Below, in pieces: positions 24,972-33,647 of a stretch of DNA of 37,659 nucleotides (positions are counted from its first letter, which is position 1; each line of letters opens with the position of its first letter). The notes beneath the pieces were generated by a model, which saw nothing but the letters and a program-made list of their open reading frames with translations, did not search any database and was not told where the DNA came from. Position numbers and translations under genes: made by a program. The stretch comes from an uncultured SAR86 cluster bacterium (GTDB lineage Bacteria; Pseudomonadota; Gammaproteobacteria; Magnimaribacterales; D2472): assembly GCA_902626385.1 (NCBI GenBank), contig CACOEZ010000010.1, positions 1 through 37,659 on the forward strand. The letters run 5' to 3'.

Positions 24972-26185
24972 TTGAATCTCTCGAGCGGATAACAATTACA
25001 ACTCAAGTTTTCTATTGCACTTATAAAATCTCCATATCGCACATTAAACTCTTTTGATTCACCTTCTTCATCAGTAAATGGTGTAATTACATCAGAACCT
25101 GATTCAACAGCTCCATTTTCAATTAAGATTCTGCCTAATTTGATTGCATTTTCAACACCAGCCCATCTTAGATACTTCATAATCCCCCATTTTTGAATGT
25201 CACCAGAGTCTTGCTGACTATATTTTGTAATTTTTGTAACAACTATGTCATTTTCTCTATCAACGAATGTGAATTGACCAAATTTTCCACTAGTATTAAA
25301 TATTTTAAAATCTTCTTCGTATGCAGAAACCCACCAGTGCAACGAATAACCTCTTTTTAATTCTGTGAATCTTTCTGGTGTAATGTCCCAGACTACTTGA
25401 AATGTTTCATCAACATATTTTTTTGATATTAATTGTTTCCCATCCCAGTTTCCATTTCTTGAAAATAACAATCCAATTTTTGAGTAGTCTCTAGCTGACA
25501 TATCGACACAACAATATGTAAGAACATTTCCATTTTCATCTTTCCATAACTTGTAATCTTTTACGCCAATATGATCTAAAATTCTCTCTTTCAGAAGTGT
25601 GTCGGCTTTTTTTCCTGTTGCAGCAATTAAAATATCTCCAAGCAACATTGAATTAACGTTGTTATACTCAAATTTTAGACCTGCAGATTTTTCAACACCA
25701 ACATTCATTGCATACTTTAAGTGATCCTCTTGAAAAAACATTGTCTCATGTTCATCTTTTGGAAAATCAAGTCCACTAGACATATCTAAAAGATCTCTTA
25801 TTGTTATTTCAGATCTCTCATCATTAAAATAATCTAAATATTTACCAACTTTGTCATCCAAGCTGCTTATTTCACCTTTATCAATTGATATACCTATCAA
25901 AGCAGCATAATAACTTTTAGCCATTGACCATGAGGTTCCATGAGAGTTTTTATCATATCCCTCTGCGTATTTTTCTGAAATAATTTTGCCATTTTTGACA
26001 ACTACAACTGCTTGAGTAGAATCATCTAGGAAAGCTAAATTTATTAATGCATTTACATTATCTGAACGCACTTGTTGTTGTTCAGGTGAAGAAATTTCCC
26101 ATGAGTTAGCTGGAAAATATGAAGCTAACATATCTGATGAAGACAATAATATTATTAATAAAAAATTTATTCTGAAAATATGCAT
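24968..26185 (-). CDS. Exported serine hydrolase, beta-lactamase (class C / PBP4*) family
   Basis: A 405-aa periplasmic serine hydrolase. The signal peptide occupies roughly residues 1-21 (MHIFRINFLLIILLSSSDMLA). The nucleophile motif SMAK (S87-K90) lies in TSWSMAKSYYAALIG, and the second motif YNN (Y174-N176) in KFEYNNVNSMLLGDIL. The third motif is not a canonical KTG; FNTSGKFGQFTF (HxG-like) may replace it. These features fit the beta-lactamase/PBP-like esterase superfamily (6-aminohexanoate-dimer-hydrolase type). Substrate unknown; an esterase or D-aminopeptidase is as likely as antibiotic hydrolysis. Divergent from pseudoazurin by 140 bp; convergent 4-bp overlap with the 59-aa gene. Confidence 0.85.
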   Translation of the reverse strand: MHIFRINFLLIILLSSSDMLASYFPANSWEISSPEQQQVRSDNVNALINLAFLDDSTQAVVVVKNGKIISEKYAEGYDKNSHGTSWSMAKSYYAALIGISIDKGEISSLDDKVGKYLDYFNDERSEITIRDLLDMSSGLDFPKDEHETMFFQEDHLKYAMNVGVEKSAGLKFEYNNVNSMLLGDILIAATGKKADTLLKERILDHIGVKDYKLWKDENGNVLTYCCVDMSARDYSKIGLLFSRNGNWDGKQLISKKYVDETFQVVWDITPERFTELKRGYSLHWWVSAYEEDFKIFNTSGKFGQFTFVDRENDIVVTKITKYSQQDSGDIQKWGIMKYLRWAGVENAIKLGRILIENGAVESGSDVITPFTDEEGESKEFNVRYGDFISAIENLSCNCYPLERFN

Positions 26186-26325
26186 TTGTGATTCCTTATA
26201 TGAGGTGAATATGTGTTTAATATATCTTTAATTTAATGATATTCCAACAGGAAATATTTAATATTATAAATATTATTGATATTTAATTATAAATAATTAA
26301 AATAGTAGCAAAACGGAGATTTATA

Positions 26326-26766
26326 ATGAACAAATATCTACTTGTAATTCCATTGCTGCTAGTTCAATTTGAGCTTGCTAGCGCAAACCACGTCGTAAAA
26401 ATGCTCAACCAAGGATCGGGCGGTGTTATGATTTTTGAACCTGCAGTTCTTAAAGTGGCAGTTGGTGACTCAGTTACGTTTGAGTCGACTGATGCTGCAC
26501 ACAATTCTGCTTCTTTACCAGGAATGATTCCTGCTAACGCAGTCCCATGGAATGGTCAACTAAGCAGAAATATTACAGTTACACTTACCGAGCCAGGTGT
26601 TTATGCATACCAATGTACTCCTCACTCAATGATGGCAATGGTTGGAGTGATACAAGTTGGAGATGATTCTTCAAATTTAGATACCGTAAAGACCAAAGCG
26701 CAAATGGTGAAATCTTCATTTGTAATGAATCAAACTCGTTTAGATGACTATCTTGCTGAGTTATAG
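26326..26766 (+). CDS. Pseudoazurin / type 1 copper protein
   Basis: A 146-aa periplasmic blue-copper electron carrier. The signal peptide ends near ELASA (residue 20). All four type 1 copper ligands are visible: H59 (AAHN), C97, H100 and M105 in QCTPHSMMAMVGVI, with the pseudoazurin spacing. It likely donates electrons to a periplasmic reductase or oxidase; no nitrite reductase gene is nearby. SD GGAG lies about 9 nt before the ATG. The 140-bp upstream gap is extremely AT-rich with short AATATT-type palindromic stretches, likely holding promoters for both divergent genes. Stands alone; tRNA-Val follows 63 bp later. Confidence 0.93.
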   Translation: MNKYLLVIPLLLVQFELASANHVVKMLNQGSGGVMIFEPAVLKVAVGDSVTFESTDAAHNSASLPGMIPANAVPWNGQLSRNITVTLTEPGVYAYQCTPHSMMAMVGVIQVGDDSSNLDTVKTKAQMVKSSFVMNQTRLDDYLAEL

Positions 26767-26829
26767 GATAAAAGTTATTTAATTAAAATAAGGACTAACT
26801 GCATTTATTGTGTAAAATTACGAACCTTA

Positions 26830-26906
26830 GGGCGAGTAACTCAGTTGGTTAGAGTGTCTGCTCGACACGCAGGAAGTCGGGAGTTCGAATCTCTCCTCGC
26901 CCACCA
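26830..26906 (+). tRNA. tRNA-Val (anticodon GAC), with C at position 33
   Basis: A complete 77-nt cloverleaf: acceptor GGGCGAG/CTCGCCC is perfect, D stem ACTC/GAGT, anticodon stem TCTGC/GCAGG (one U-G), T arm GGGAG/CTCTC, discriminator A and encoded CCA. The seven-base loop reads TCGACAC: anticodon GAC, but the base before it is C, whereas position 33 is U in almost all tRNAs. TAAAAT (26813-26818) may be its -10. Confidence 0.9.
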
Positions 26907-26911
26907 AATAT

Positions 26912-27658
26912 TTAATTTGTGATTTTTTCTGCTACCCAGCTTAACGACCAGTTGTGACCAAGTCTTCTTCCATTGTAAGTTTCAGGCAATCTTATTATTG
27001 TGCTTCCCTTAAGATCAATGATTTGAGGATCATAATCTAAGCTGTTAAAAGCCCCATCTAATTCTTTTATAGTTCTCCATTGAAAAAAACTCACATTATC
27101 TCTCATAAGCTTCGGTGGTGAATACTCGCATATACTTCTGAAAAGACTTGATTTAAAAGAAGTCGAGATTGGTCCTGACAGCGGTCCTGCTACAGTATGA
27201 ATTGTCAGAGGGACTTCATTAACCCATCTATCTGAAAACATTGCAACTATCATGCCTCCATAGCTATGGCCCATCAATATCACATTAGTAATATTTTTTT
27301 TTGAATCTAAAATATAAGAAATTTCACTAGCTAGTTTTAAGTACGCTCTATTTGGGCAAAAGTCATCGTTATATCTATAAAAAGAGGATAAAGTATTCGA
27401 TGAATCTAAGGTGATAAGAGGATATATCCATTCATACCCCTCGCTATCACCTCCATGAACGCCAACAAATAATGTATTTTGCGAATTTTGTTCTATTTCA
27501 AGGTAATGTAATCCGTAATCAAGCTTCATTAAGTTCCTGCCACTTTTAAGAACGTCTTCTAAATCAAAATCATCTATTAAAAAATCTGCCTTTAGAAAAG
27601 ACGAATTTACAAGGATCATAAAAATAAAAAAACAAAAATAACTATTAAATTTTTTCAT
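26912..27658 (-). CDS. Exported alpha/beta-hydrolase-like protein
   Basis: A 248-aa secreted protein with a signal peptide (residues 1-24). The nucleophile elbow is GHSYG (130-134, S132) in NVILMGHSYGGMIVAMF. An upstream oxyanion-like HGGDSEGYEW (residues 68-77) and a late His in LGHNWSLSW could complete the triad with an Asp near DPQIIDLKG. The fold is therefore alpha/beta hydrolase, probably a lipase or esterase, but substrate and family are not identifiable. It is the third gene of the ACAD-sbcB unit, 2 bp after sbcB, an odd companion for an exonuclease. Confidence 0.7.
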   Translation of the reverse strand: MKKFNSYFCFFIFMILVNSSFLKADFLIDDFDLEDVLKSGRNLMKLDYGLHYLEIEQNSQNTLFVGVHGGDSEGYEWIYPLITLDSSNTLSSFYRYNDDFCPNRAYLKLASEISYILDSKKNITNVILMGHSYGGMIVAMFSDRWVNEVPLTIHTVAGPLSGPISTSFKSSLFRSICEYSPPKLMRDNVSFFQWRTIKELDGAFNSLDYDPQIIDLKGSTIIRLPETYNGRRLGHNWSLSWVAEKITN

Positions 27659-27660
27659 TA

Positions 27661-29058
27661 TTACTTCTGCATTGATAAAAGTTTTTCTTTTGTAGCCATA
27701 AGAATTTCAAGATCTTCTTTGTCTTCCCTTTCATCTAAAAGTTTTTCAATATCTTGAAGCGCCTTTTCAACCGAGCCCCATTTTCCTTCTGTTTGAACGC
27801 GCTCATTTACAAGCTCATCATATCTCCCTTTGATATCGTTAGGGATGTCTGTTTGATATTCATTACAAATAATTCTTTCAGCTAAAATACGAAATCTTTC
27901 ATCTTCAAAATTTCTTGAAATTTTAATTCGTTGCTGAGGATCATCGGAAAGATGAAATTCCTTCATCAAATCTTGATCTCGATAGGACGGGAATCCACCT
28001 GAGTATATAGTACCCTCAACATAACTCGGTTCAGGATAATTCATGATCCTATCTTCCATAGCTTGCGAGACTTTCGCAAAGAAGTCCTCATTAGATTTTA
28101 CTACGTTTGCACGTCTCTGGAGTTCCTCATGAGTAATGTCAAAATGATCATTTTTTTTAAGAAGTTTGCTGGAGCAAATAGGAATTGTCTTATTAATCTT
28201 ATACTTTTTAAGAGGTAAATCTCTTTTTCCAGATTGAATCATTTTATTAACTTCTGAAAAATCTAGGTCAAGAATGTCATCGGGATCAAAGCTCAAATCA
28301 AAGAAGCAAATTTCATTTGGCCTTGAGCTATCTGCTCCACAAATAACAACAGGATATTTAAATGGATGACGCCTGTATACTTCACCTAAAGCAAGAAAAT
28401 CCTCAGAATAAAGAAGATTTTTAATACCCTCCTTGGTGGATATATTCAAAAAAGATTCAAATACTTCTGGAATTTGTTTTTTAATTTCTTGGCACAAGCC
28501 GATCATAAACTTGCAATCCGAGATTGCATCATGAGCGTCACTAACATCGATTCCATGTTCATTGGCTAGATGCTCAAGTTTAATACTCAAAGCTGGTCCT
28601 TGGTCAAATAAAGGAATAGATATTTCTTGTGAAAAAAATGGTGCAATGTTGTGAATCATGAGCATTAGATCAAGTCTTCCATTTTGATTGGTATTAGTTA
28701 TATAAGGTTCAAGTAAGTTACACCAGAACTGTCTTCTGATTAGCTCTTCATCAAATGCATGGCCATTGTATGTTATAAATATTGATGGCATGTCTATACA
28801 CCATTCTTTCCATTGATATTGAATATCTTTCATCATTTGATAATGCGAAACATTTGAATTGAAAGAATTAATTTTTTTATTGGTAAGCATTGCTTTTGGT
28901 TGAGGTATAACCCATGGTAATGGAGCACTTCCAATATTTTGTTGATCCTTTATGTTTAAAAGATCATCAGTAAGAATAGAACCACACTGAATTATTTGGC
29001 TAAAATCTTTATGAATTCCGGTAGTCTCTGTATCGTAAAAAATTAAGTTTTTAGGCAC
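27661..29058 (-). CDS. sbcB: Exodeoxyribonuclease I
   Basis: ExoI digests single-stranded DNA 3' to 5' in recombination and mismatch repair. The 465-aa product (E. coli 475) has the DEDDh core: FYDTETTG (D9, E11), NGHAFDEELIRRQFW, the conserved RLDLMLMIHN segment and the HDAISDC motif carrying His and Asp. The SH3-like and C-terminal helical domains follow in FAKVSQAMEDRI and the ERF/LAERI repeat. It lies 2 bp downstream of the acyl-CoA dehydrogenase gene, a strange partner that likely reflects genome compaction rather than shared function. Confidence 0.92.
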   Translation of the reverse strand: MPKNLIFYDTETTGIHKDFSQIIQCGSILTDDLLNIKDQQNIGSAPLPWVIPQPKAMLTNKKINSFNSNVSHYQMMKDIQYQWKEWCIDMPSIFITYNGHAFDEELIRRQFWCNLLEPYITNTNQNGRLDLMLMIHNIAPFFSQEISIPLFDQGPALSIKLEHLANEHGIDVSDAHDAISDCKFMIGLCQEIKKQIPEVFESFLNISTKEGIKNLLYSEDFLALGEVYRRHPFKYPVVICGADSSRPNEICFFDLSFDPDDILDLDFSEVNKMIQSGKRDLPLKKYKINKTIPICSSKLLKKNDHFDITHEELQRRANVVKSNEDFFAKVSQAMEDRIMNYPEPSYVEGTIYSGGFPSYRDQDLMKEFHLSDDPQQRIKISRNFEDERFRILAERIICNEYQTDIPNDIKGRYDELVNERVQTEGKWGSVEKALQDIEKLLDEREDKEDLEILMATKEKLLSMQK

Positions 29059-29060
29059 AC

Positions 29061-30281
29061 CTATTGACTCATATATTTGCCTAATTCATATCTAGCAACT
29101 GCTCTTCTGTGAACCTCATCTGGTCCATCTGCGAGTCTTAGTGTTCTCATATGTGCATACATTGATGCAAGTGGAGTTAATTGAGATACGCCTTCTCCAC
29201 CATGAATTTGAATTGCTCTATCAATTATTTTCAGAGCAACATTTGGAGCAAAAACTTTTATTTGGGCAATCTCACTTGCAGCAACTTTATTACCAACTGT
29301 GTCCATTTTAACAGCGGCGTCTAATGTCAAAAATCTTGCAGCATTTAATTCGATTCTAGATTCAGCAATATAATCAAAATTTGCACCTAATTGAGCAAGA
29401 TTCTTGCCAAATGCAACTTTGTTTGGATCGATGCCTCTTTTACACATTAATTCAAGTGCAACTTCTCCAGCTCCAATTGCTCTCATACAATGATGGATTC
29501 TTCCTGGTCCAAGTCTTCCTTGTGCAATTTCAAAACCTCTGCCCTCACCAAGCAATAAATTTTCTTTAGGCACTCTCACATTTGTAAATTTCATATGAGC
29601 ATGTCCATGAGGAGCGTCATCATAACCAAAGACATGCATCATTTTTTTTATTTCAACTCCCTCTGTTTCCATAGGCACCAATATCATGGAGTGACGTTGA
29701 TGTTTTGGGTTATCAGGGTTGGTAACACACATAAATATTATGATTTTGCATCTAGGGTCACCGGCACCCGAAGTCCACCACTTTTCGCCATTAATAACGT
29801 ATTCGTCTCCATCTAAAACTGCTGTTGCCTGCATATTTGTAGCATCACTTGATGCTGTACCAGGCTCTGTCATTCCAAATGCTGATCTTATTTCTCCATC
29901 TAAAAGAGGTTTTAACCACTCTTCCTGATGTTGGTCATTACCGTATCTTGCAATAACTTCCATATTTCCAGTATCTGGGGCGCTACAATTCATTGCTTCT
30001 GAAGCTATATGACTTTTACCCATCTGCTCTGCAAGATGAGCATACTCATAGTTAGTTAAGCCAGCACCAAATTCACTTTCGGGCAAAAATAAATTCCACA
30101 AACCTGAAGATTTTGCTTTATCTTTTAGCTCATCAATTACAGATGGGTATTGATTCCATCTATCTTCGCCTTCTTTAATTTGTTCATGAAAAACATGTTC
30201 TTTAGGTTTTACTTCATCGTTAATAAAGGTTTTTACTCTATCAAGTAAATCAACAGCTTCTGGTCTTAATTCAGGCATCAT
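29061..30281 (-). CDS. Acyl-CoA dehydrogenase family protein (ACAD10/11-like)
   Basis: A 406-aa FAD-dependent enzyme catalysing alpha-beta dehydrogenation of acyl-CoA in beta-oxidation. The middle domain shows [17 protein letters not shown] (FAD/substrate binding) and [20 protein letters not shown]. The C-terminal domain has [35 protein letters not shown] and [19 protein letters not shown], typical of long or branched-chain ACAD10/11-like subgroups. Catalytic base not certain. GGGAG lies 11 nt upstream of the first ATG. It heads the unit with sbcB and the hydrolase, and is divergent from the LysR gene across a 162-bp gap with inverted repeats, so LysR may control it. Confidence 0.94.
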   Translation of the reverse strand: MMPELRPEAVDLLDRVKTFINDEVKPKEHVFHEQIKEGEDRWNQYPSVIDELKDKAKSSGLWNLFLPESEFGAGLTNYEYAHLAEQMGKSHIASEAMNCSAPDTGNMEVIARYGNDQHQEEWLKPLLDGEIRSAFGMTEPGTASSDATNMQATAVLDGDEYVINGEKWWTSGAGDPRCKIIIFMCVTNPDNPKHQRHSMILVPMETEGVEIKKMMHVFGYDDAPHGHAHMKFTNVRVPKENLLLGEGRGFEIAQGRLGPGRIHHCMRAIGAGEVALELMCKRGIDPNKVAFGKNLAQLGANFDYIAESRIELNAARFLTLDAAVKMDTVGNKVAASEIAQIKVFAPNVALKIIDRAIQIHGGEGVSQLTPLASMYAHMRTLRLADGPDEVHRRAVARYELGKYMSQ

Positions 30282-30315
30282 GTGCTTAGGTCTCCCGTTA
30301 TATCAAAAATTTTGT

Positions 30316-30341
30316 TACTATTATAAGTATTGTGAATAGTA
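30316..30341. promoter_or_regulatory. Inverted repeat, candidate LysR-type operator
   Basis: TACTATT (30316-30322) and AATAGTA (30335-30341) are perfect 7-bp arms separated by 12 nt, a spacing usual for LysR-type sites. They lie between the divergent acyl-CoA dehydrogenase and LysR genes. A TATAAT for the minus strand overlaps the left arm (30325-30320), which would allow direct repression or activation of the dehydrogenase gene. Confidence 0.5.
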
Positions 30342-30349
30342 TATAACTA

Positions 30350-30376
30350 CTTACTTCTATAATAGCTGTATGTAAG
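30350..30376. promoter_or_regulatory. Second inverted repeat in the LysR intergenic region
   Basis: CTTAC (30350-30354) and GTAAG (30372-30376) form a 5-bp inverted repeat over 17 nt. A perfect TATAAT for the plus strand (30358-30363) sits inside, plausibly the -10 of the LysR gene. The short arms could be chance in this AT-rich gap. Confidence 0.3.
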
Positions 30377-30443
30377 GTACAAATCTACACGAAATTATAG
30401 ATAAATTGTTAATACTTAAAATAACGGTGGGGGAATCGTTAAT

Positions 30444-31346
30444 ATGAAAATTAGCTCATTTGATTTAAATTTATTTGTAATTTTAAATGCTATCTACACT
30501 GAGGGAAGCTTAACCAAAGCAGCTGAAGTTGTTGGTATTACTCAGCCAGCAGTTAGTAATGCTTTATCAAGATTAAGAGAGAAGTTTAACGATGATCTCT
30601 TCGTAAGAACTGGATCTGGAATGGTTCCAACCCAAAAAACTGAAAATATGATTTCAGATGTGCAAAATGCATTAACTCTAATTCAGCAAAGTGTTAACGA
30701 ACCAGATACTTTTGATCCAAAGTCTTCAAAAAGAAACTTCAAACTATCGTTGGGAGATGTTTCTGAAGGAAGGGTTTTGCCATTCATAATGAAAGAAATT
30801 TATCAGGACTCAAAAAATATATCAGTTGGTAGTTATGCTTATCAAAGGAGTGATCAAGTTCATGCGCTTGCTACAAACAATTTAGATTTTGTAGTTGATC
30901 CAATTATTCCTAGATCTGATGAGATAAATTCTGAAAAAGTTTTTGAAGATGACTTTGTGGTTATGTACAGAGAGGGTCATGAATTGTCTAAAATAAAAGA
31001 TGTTACTGTTGATGATATTCTTGATCAAAAACACTTGCATGTTTCAAACAGAAGAAGAGGCCTTCATTTAATTGATACAGAACTGGAAAAGCTAGGTCAT
31101 AGAAGAGAAGTAACTCTCAGATGCCAACACTTCCTAATTGCACCAACAATAATTCAATCTACTGATCTTGTTCTAATGGGAACAAGAAGCTTTGCAAATA
31201 GAAATAATATGCCTTTTGCTGAAATACCCATTGATATTCCTTCAATGGAATACTTTTTAATATGGCATAAAAATGACGAAGGTGATGGCGGTCATATTTG
31301 GATGAAAGACTTAATAGTTAGAGCTTTCAAACATGCGCAAAGATAA
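30444..31346 (+). CDS. LysR-family transcriptional regulator (NodD-like)
   Basis: A 300-aa regulator. The N-terminal winged helix-turn-helix (about residues 5-63) is LNLFVILNAIYTEGSLTKAAEVVGITQPAVSNALSRLREKF, then DDLFVRTGSGMVPT, typical of the LysR group. The substrate domain follows, around residues 90-300, with VDPIIPRSDEINSEKV and a poorly predictable ligand pocket. GGTGGGGG lies about 11 nt upstream of the ATG. It is divergent from the acyl-CoA dehydrogenase unit and convergent (1-bp gap) with an SDR gene, so both could be its targets. Effector unknown. Confidence 0.93.
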   Translation: MKISSFDLNLFVILNAIYTEGSLTKAAEVVGITQPAVSNALSRLREKFNDDLFVRTGSGMVPTQKTENMISDVQNALTLIQQSVNEPDTFDPKSSKRNFKLSLGDVSEGRVLPFIMKEIYQDSKNISVGSYAYQRSDQVHALATNNLDFVVDPIIPRSDEINSEKVFEDDFVVMYREGHELSKIKDVTVDDILDQKHLHVSNRRRGLHLIDTELEKLGHRREVTLRCQHFLIAPTIIQSTDLVLMGTRSFANRNNMPFAEIPIDIPSMEYFLIWHKNDEGDGGHIWMKDLIVRAFKHAQR

Positions 31347-31347
31347 T

Positions 31348-32151
31348 TTAACTTAAATTATGAGTTGAGGTTTTAACAATACCTCCATCTGAAGTAATTG
31401 TTTCACCAACAGTATAGGCCCCTGCCCTTGAGCATAAGAATATTGCAAGGCCCGCCATATCTTCAGGAGTTCCGACTCTATTTCTGGGATTCCTTTTCGC
31501 TATCTCTGAATAATCATGATTAACTGCTGCACCCAGCATATTGCTAGGATAAGGACCTGGAGCGATAGCATTAACTAAGATATTTTCTTTCACCAATTTG
31601 GCAGCTAAAACTCTTGTAAGATGATGAACTGCTGCTTTAGATGCACCATATGGATATGTTTCCATGGCAGGAACATTTAACCCATCAATGGAACCAATGT
31701 TTATAACTCTTGATGGATCTTCTTCAGTAGCATTTTTTGTTAGAAGAGTTTTAAATTTTTGAGTTAGGAAAAAAATTGATTTTACATTTAAATCCATAAC
31801 CTTGTCCCAGCCCTTTTCAGAGAAGCTTTCAAGAGGTTCGCCCCATGCTGCACCAGCATTATTAATTAAAAAATCAATGCCCTCTTCTTTTTTTTCAATA
31901 ATTTCTACAAACTCATTTATGCCTTCCATACTGCTGAGGTCACACGGCACTGGAATGCAATCTATTCCATATTTCTCTGAGAGTTCATTTGCTTTATCTA
32001 TAAGAGCAGGTGCCTTTCTGGCAGAAATATATACTTTTACTCCATTAGCAAGAAAACCAGAAGTAATCATTTCTCCTATTCCTCTTGATCCACCTGTAAC
32101 AACAGCAACTTTATTTTCTATGCTAAATAAATTCTCAATTTTCATAATCAA
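31348..32151 (-). CDS. Short-chain dehydrogenase/reductase (SDR)
   Basis: A 267-aa classical SDR oxidoreductase. The dinucleotide loop TGGSRGIG is at residues 19-26, NNAG follows in FLINNAGAAWGE, the catalytic Ser is in INIGSIDG, and the YGASK motif supplies Tyr and Lys. The C terminus ends with GRVGT/AGLAIFLCSRAGAYTVGETITSDGG-like, the usual SDR end. The pattern resembles the FabG/GOLD-like group with unidentified substrate. An alternative start ATG at 32145 (third residue) is equally possible. It is convergent with the LysR gene. Confidence 0.94.
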   Translation of the reverse strand: MIMKIENLFSIENKVAVVTGGSRGIGEMITSGFLANGVKVYISARKAPALIDKANELSEKYGIDCIPVPCDLSSMEGINEFVEIIEKKEEGIDFLINNAGAAWGEPLESFSEKGWDKVMDLNVKSIFFLTQKFKTLLTKNATEEDPSRVINIGSIDGLNVPAMETYPYGASKAAVHHLTRVLAAKLVKENILVNAIAPGPYPSNMLGAAVNHDYSEIAKRNPRNRVGTPEDMAGLAIFLCSRAGAYTVGETITSDGGIVKTSTHNLS

Positions 32152-32234
32152 CGCCTCTCATTTAAAGATATACATATTGTATTGTAATTAAACAAACATA
32201 ATATATTTAATTAATAACTAAGGTAAAATGATTT

Positions 32235-33188
32235 ATGGATTTTTTAATAAATTTCCTATTATTAGGACTATCGTTATCTGTTCTAATTTGGGGTGCTGAT
32301 AAATTTGTCGATAATTCGTCCATAATTGCAAAAAATCTTGGTATCAGTGAGTTAACAATTGGTCTTACAGTTGTTGCATTAGGAACATCTGCACCTGAAA
32401 TATTTGTGGGCATTTCATCAATCATTTATGAGACTGAAGCATTAGCCATGGGTGCTGTTGTGGGTTCAAATATCTCAAATATTGCACTTATTTTTGGTGT
32501 TTCGTGTATTGGTATTGCTTTAAAACCGCATAAAACACCATTCATTCAGTTTTTACCTTTTTTATTGTCAGCGTTAGTTCTTGGATATTCATTGATAGAT
32601 TTACAGATAACACCAATTGAAAGCATTTTAATGCTTATAGTTTTTGCTTATTTTTTATATGTAACTTTTAAAAACAGATCAACAAACAATTTGATTTCAG
32701 AAGTATCTTTGTCTAAAGAAAATTCATTTCGTGTTGTAGCATTTTTGCTTTTAGGCTTGATTTCTCTGATTGTTGGTTCAAATTATGCAGTTATTTATGC
32801 TGAAAAAATTGCACTTCTTTTAAATATATCTGAATTAGTAATTGGTTTAACAATTATCGCAATAGGAACAAGCCTGCCTGAATTAGCTGCAACTATAAGC
32901 GCATTAATTAAAAAGAAAACAGACATGGTTGTTGGAAATGTGATAGGTTCAAATGTATTAAATATTACTTTAGTAGTTCCAATAGTTGGTCTTTTTTCTA
33001 GCGTCAAACTTGAACAAATATTACTAGAAAGAGATTATTTAATAATGATAAGCCTGTCTGTCCTTTTTGTGATAATGGCAACTAATTACTCTTCAAAGAA
33101 AATATCGATACTTATGATACGAGCTATCGGAATGCTATTCCTCTTTGGGTATATTACCTACATATTGAAATTAAGTGGTTTGATTTAG
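32235..33188 (+). CDS. Calcium/sodium antiporter (CaCA family, YrbG-like)
   Basis: A 317-aa inner-membrane exchanger moving Ca2+ against Na+ (or H+). Ten helices and two inverted alpha repeats are visible. The signature GTSAPEIFVG (alpha-1) and its duplicate GTSLPELAATISA (alpha-2) contain the cation-binding Glu residues, each followed by VVGSNISNI or VIGSNVLNI. The size matches E. coli YrbG (325). TAAAAT (32224-32229) lies 5 nt before the ATG, with AAGG further upstream. It ends overlapping the convergent DUF4345 gene by 18 bp. Confidence 0.93.
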   Translation: MDFLINFLLLGLSLSVLIWGADKFVDNSSIIAKNLGISELTIGLTVVALGTSAPEIFVGISSIIYETEALAMGAVVGSNISNIALIFGVSCIGIALKPHKTPFIQFLPFLLSALVLGYSLIDLQITPIESILMLIVFAYFLYVTFKNRSTNNLISEVSLSKENSFRVVAFLLLGLISLIVGSNYAVIYAEKIALLLNISELVIGLTIIAIGTSLPELAATISALIKKKTDMVVGNVIGSNVLNITLVVPIVGLFSSVKLEQILLERDYLIMISLSVLFVIMATNYSSKKISILMIRAIGMLFLFGYITYILKLSGLI

Positions 33189-33593
33189 TTTTTTATAAAA
33201 ATAAAGTAGCAATATTCCAATTGTAAAAGCTGAAATCTCAAAAATGAAATAAGTATTATAAAAAGTAGGAGTTGTTGGTAACAAAGAGAATAACATTCTA
33301 CCAAGTGCTATTGATCCAACAAGAAAGGTTATAACTTTGACAGAAAAAATACCAATATTTTCTTTAAAAATGCCAACCAAACACATTAGCCCAATACATA
33401 AATTTAAACCGCCATATATACCAGCAATTTCTGAGTATCCTATTTCTGATTTAACTGAAAGACCAATTGCATCCATAAAACTTGGCCACCCTAAATCTAG
33501 TGCGCTTGCAAGAGGATCTAATATTGCCCATCCACCGATTAAAACGTAAACGAAAGACATCAAAAATAAATATACTCTAACTAACCAGATCAC
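33171..33593 (-). CDS. DUF4345-like membrane protein
   Basis: A 140-aa protein with four hydrophobic helices (about residues 5-25, 55-75, 82-103 and 114-133). The arrangement and GYSEIAGIYGGLNLCIGLMCLVG fit DUF4345-type small membrane proteins of unknown function. The assignment rests on my recollection of the pattern. It overlaps the convergent antiporter gene by 18 bp and is divergent from the thioredoxin-like gene by 54 bp. Confidence 0.65.
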   Translation of the reverse strand: MIWLVRVYLFLMSFVYVLIGGWAILDPLASALDLGWPSFMDAIGLSVKSEIGYSEIAGIYGGLNLCIGLMCLVGIFKENIGIFSVKVITFLVGSIALGRMLFSLLPTTPTFYNTYFIFEISAFTIGILLLYFYKKLNQTT

Positions 33594-33647
33594 CTTATAC
33601 TCTCCTTATTATTAAATTAAATTATAACCATAATAAGTATCTATAAT

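Noticed and set aside
26186-26325. AT-rich AATATT-type palindromes between serine hydrolase and pseudoazurin as a specific operator or origin
   Set aside because: No ordered repeat units, DnaA boxes or consistent arm length; likely promoter DNA of extreme AT content.
29381-29928. Three overlapping plus-strand frames
   Set aside because: All lie opposite the acyl-CoA dehydrogenase; codon periodicity belongs to the minus strand.
31802-32191. 129-aa plus-strand reading frame
   Set aside because: Antisense to the SDR gene, which has complete catalytic motifs; composition typical of an opposite-strand shadow.
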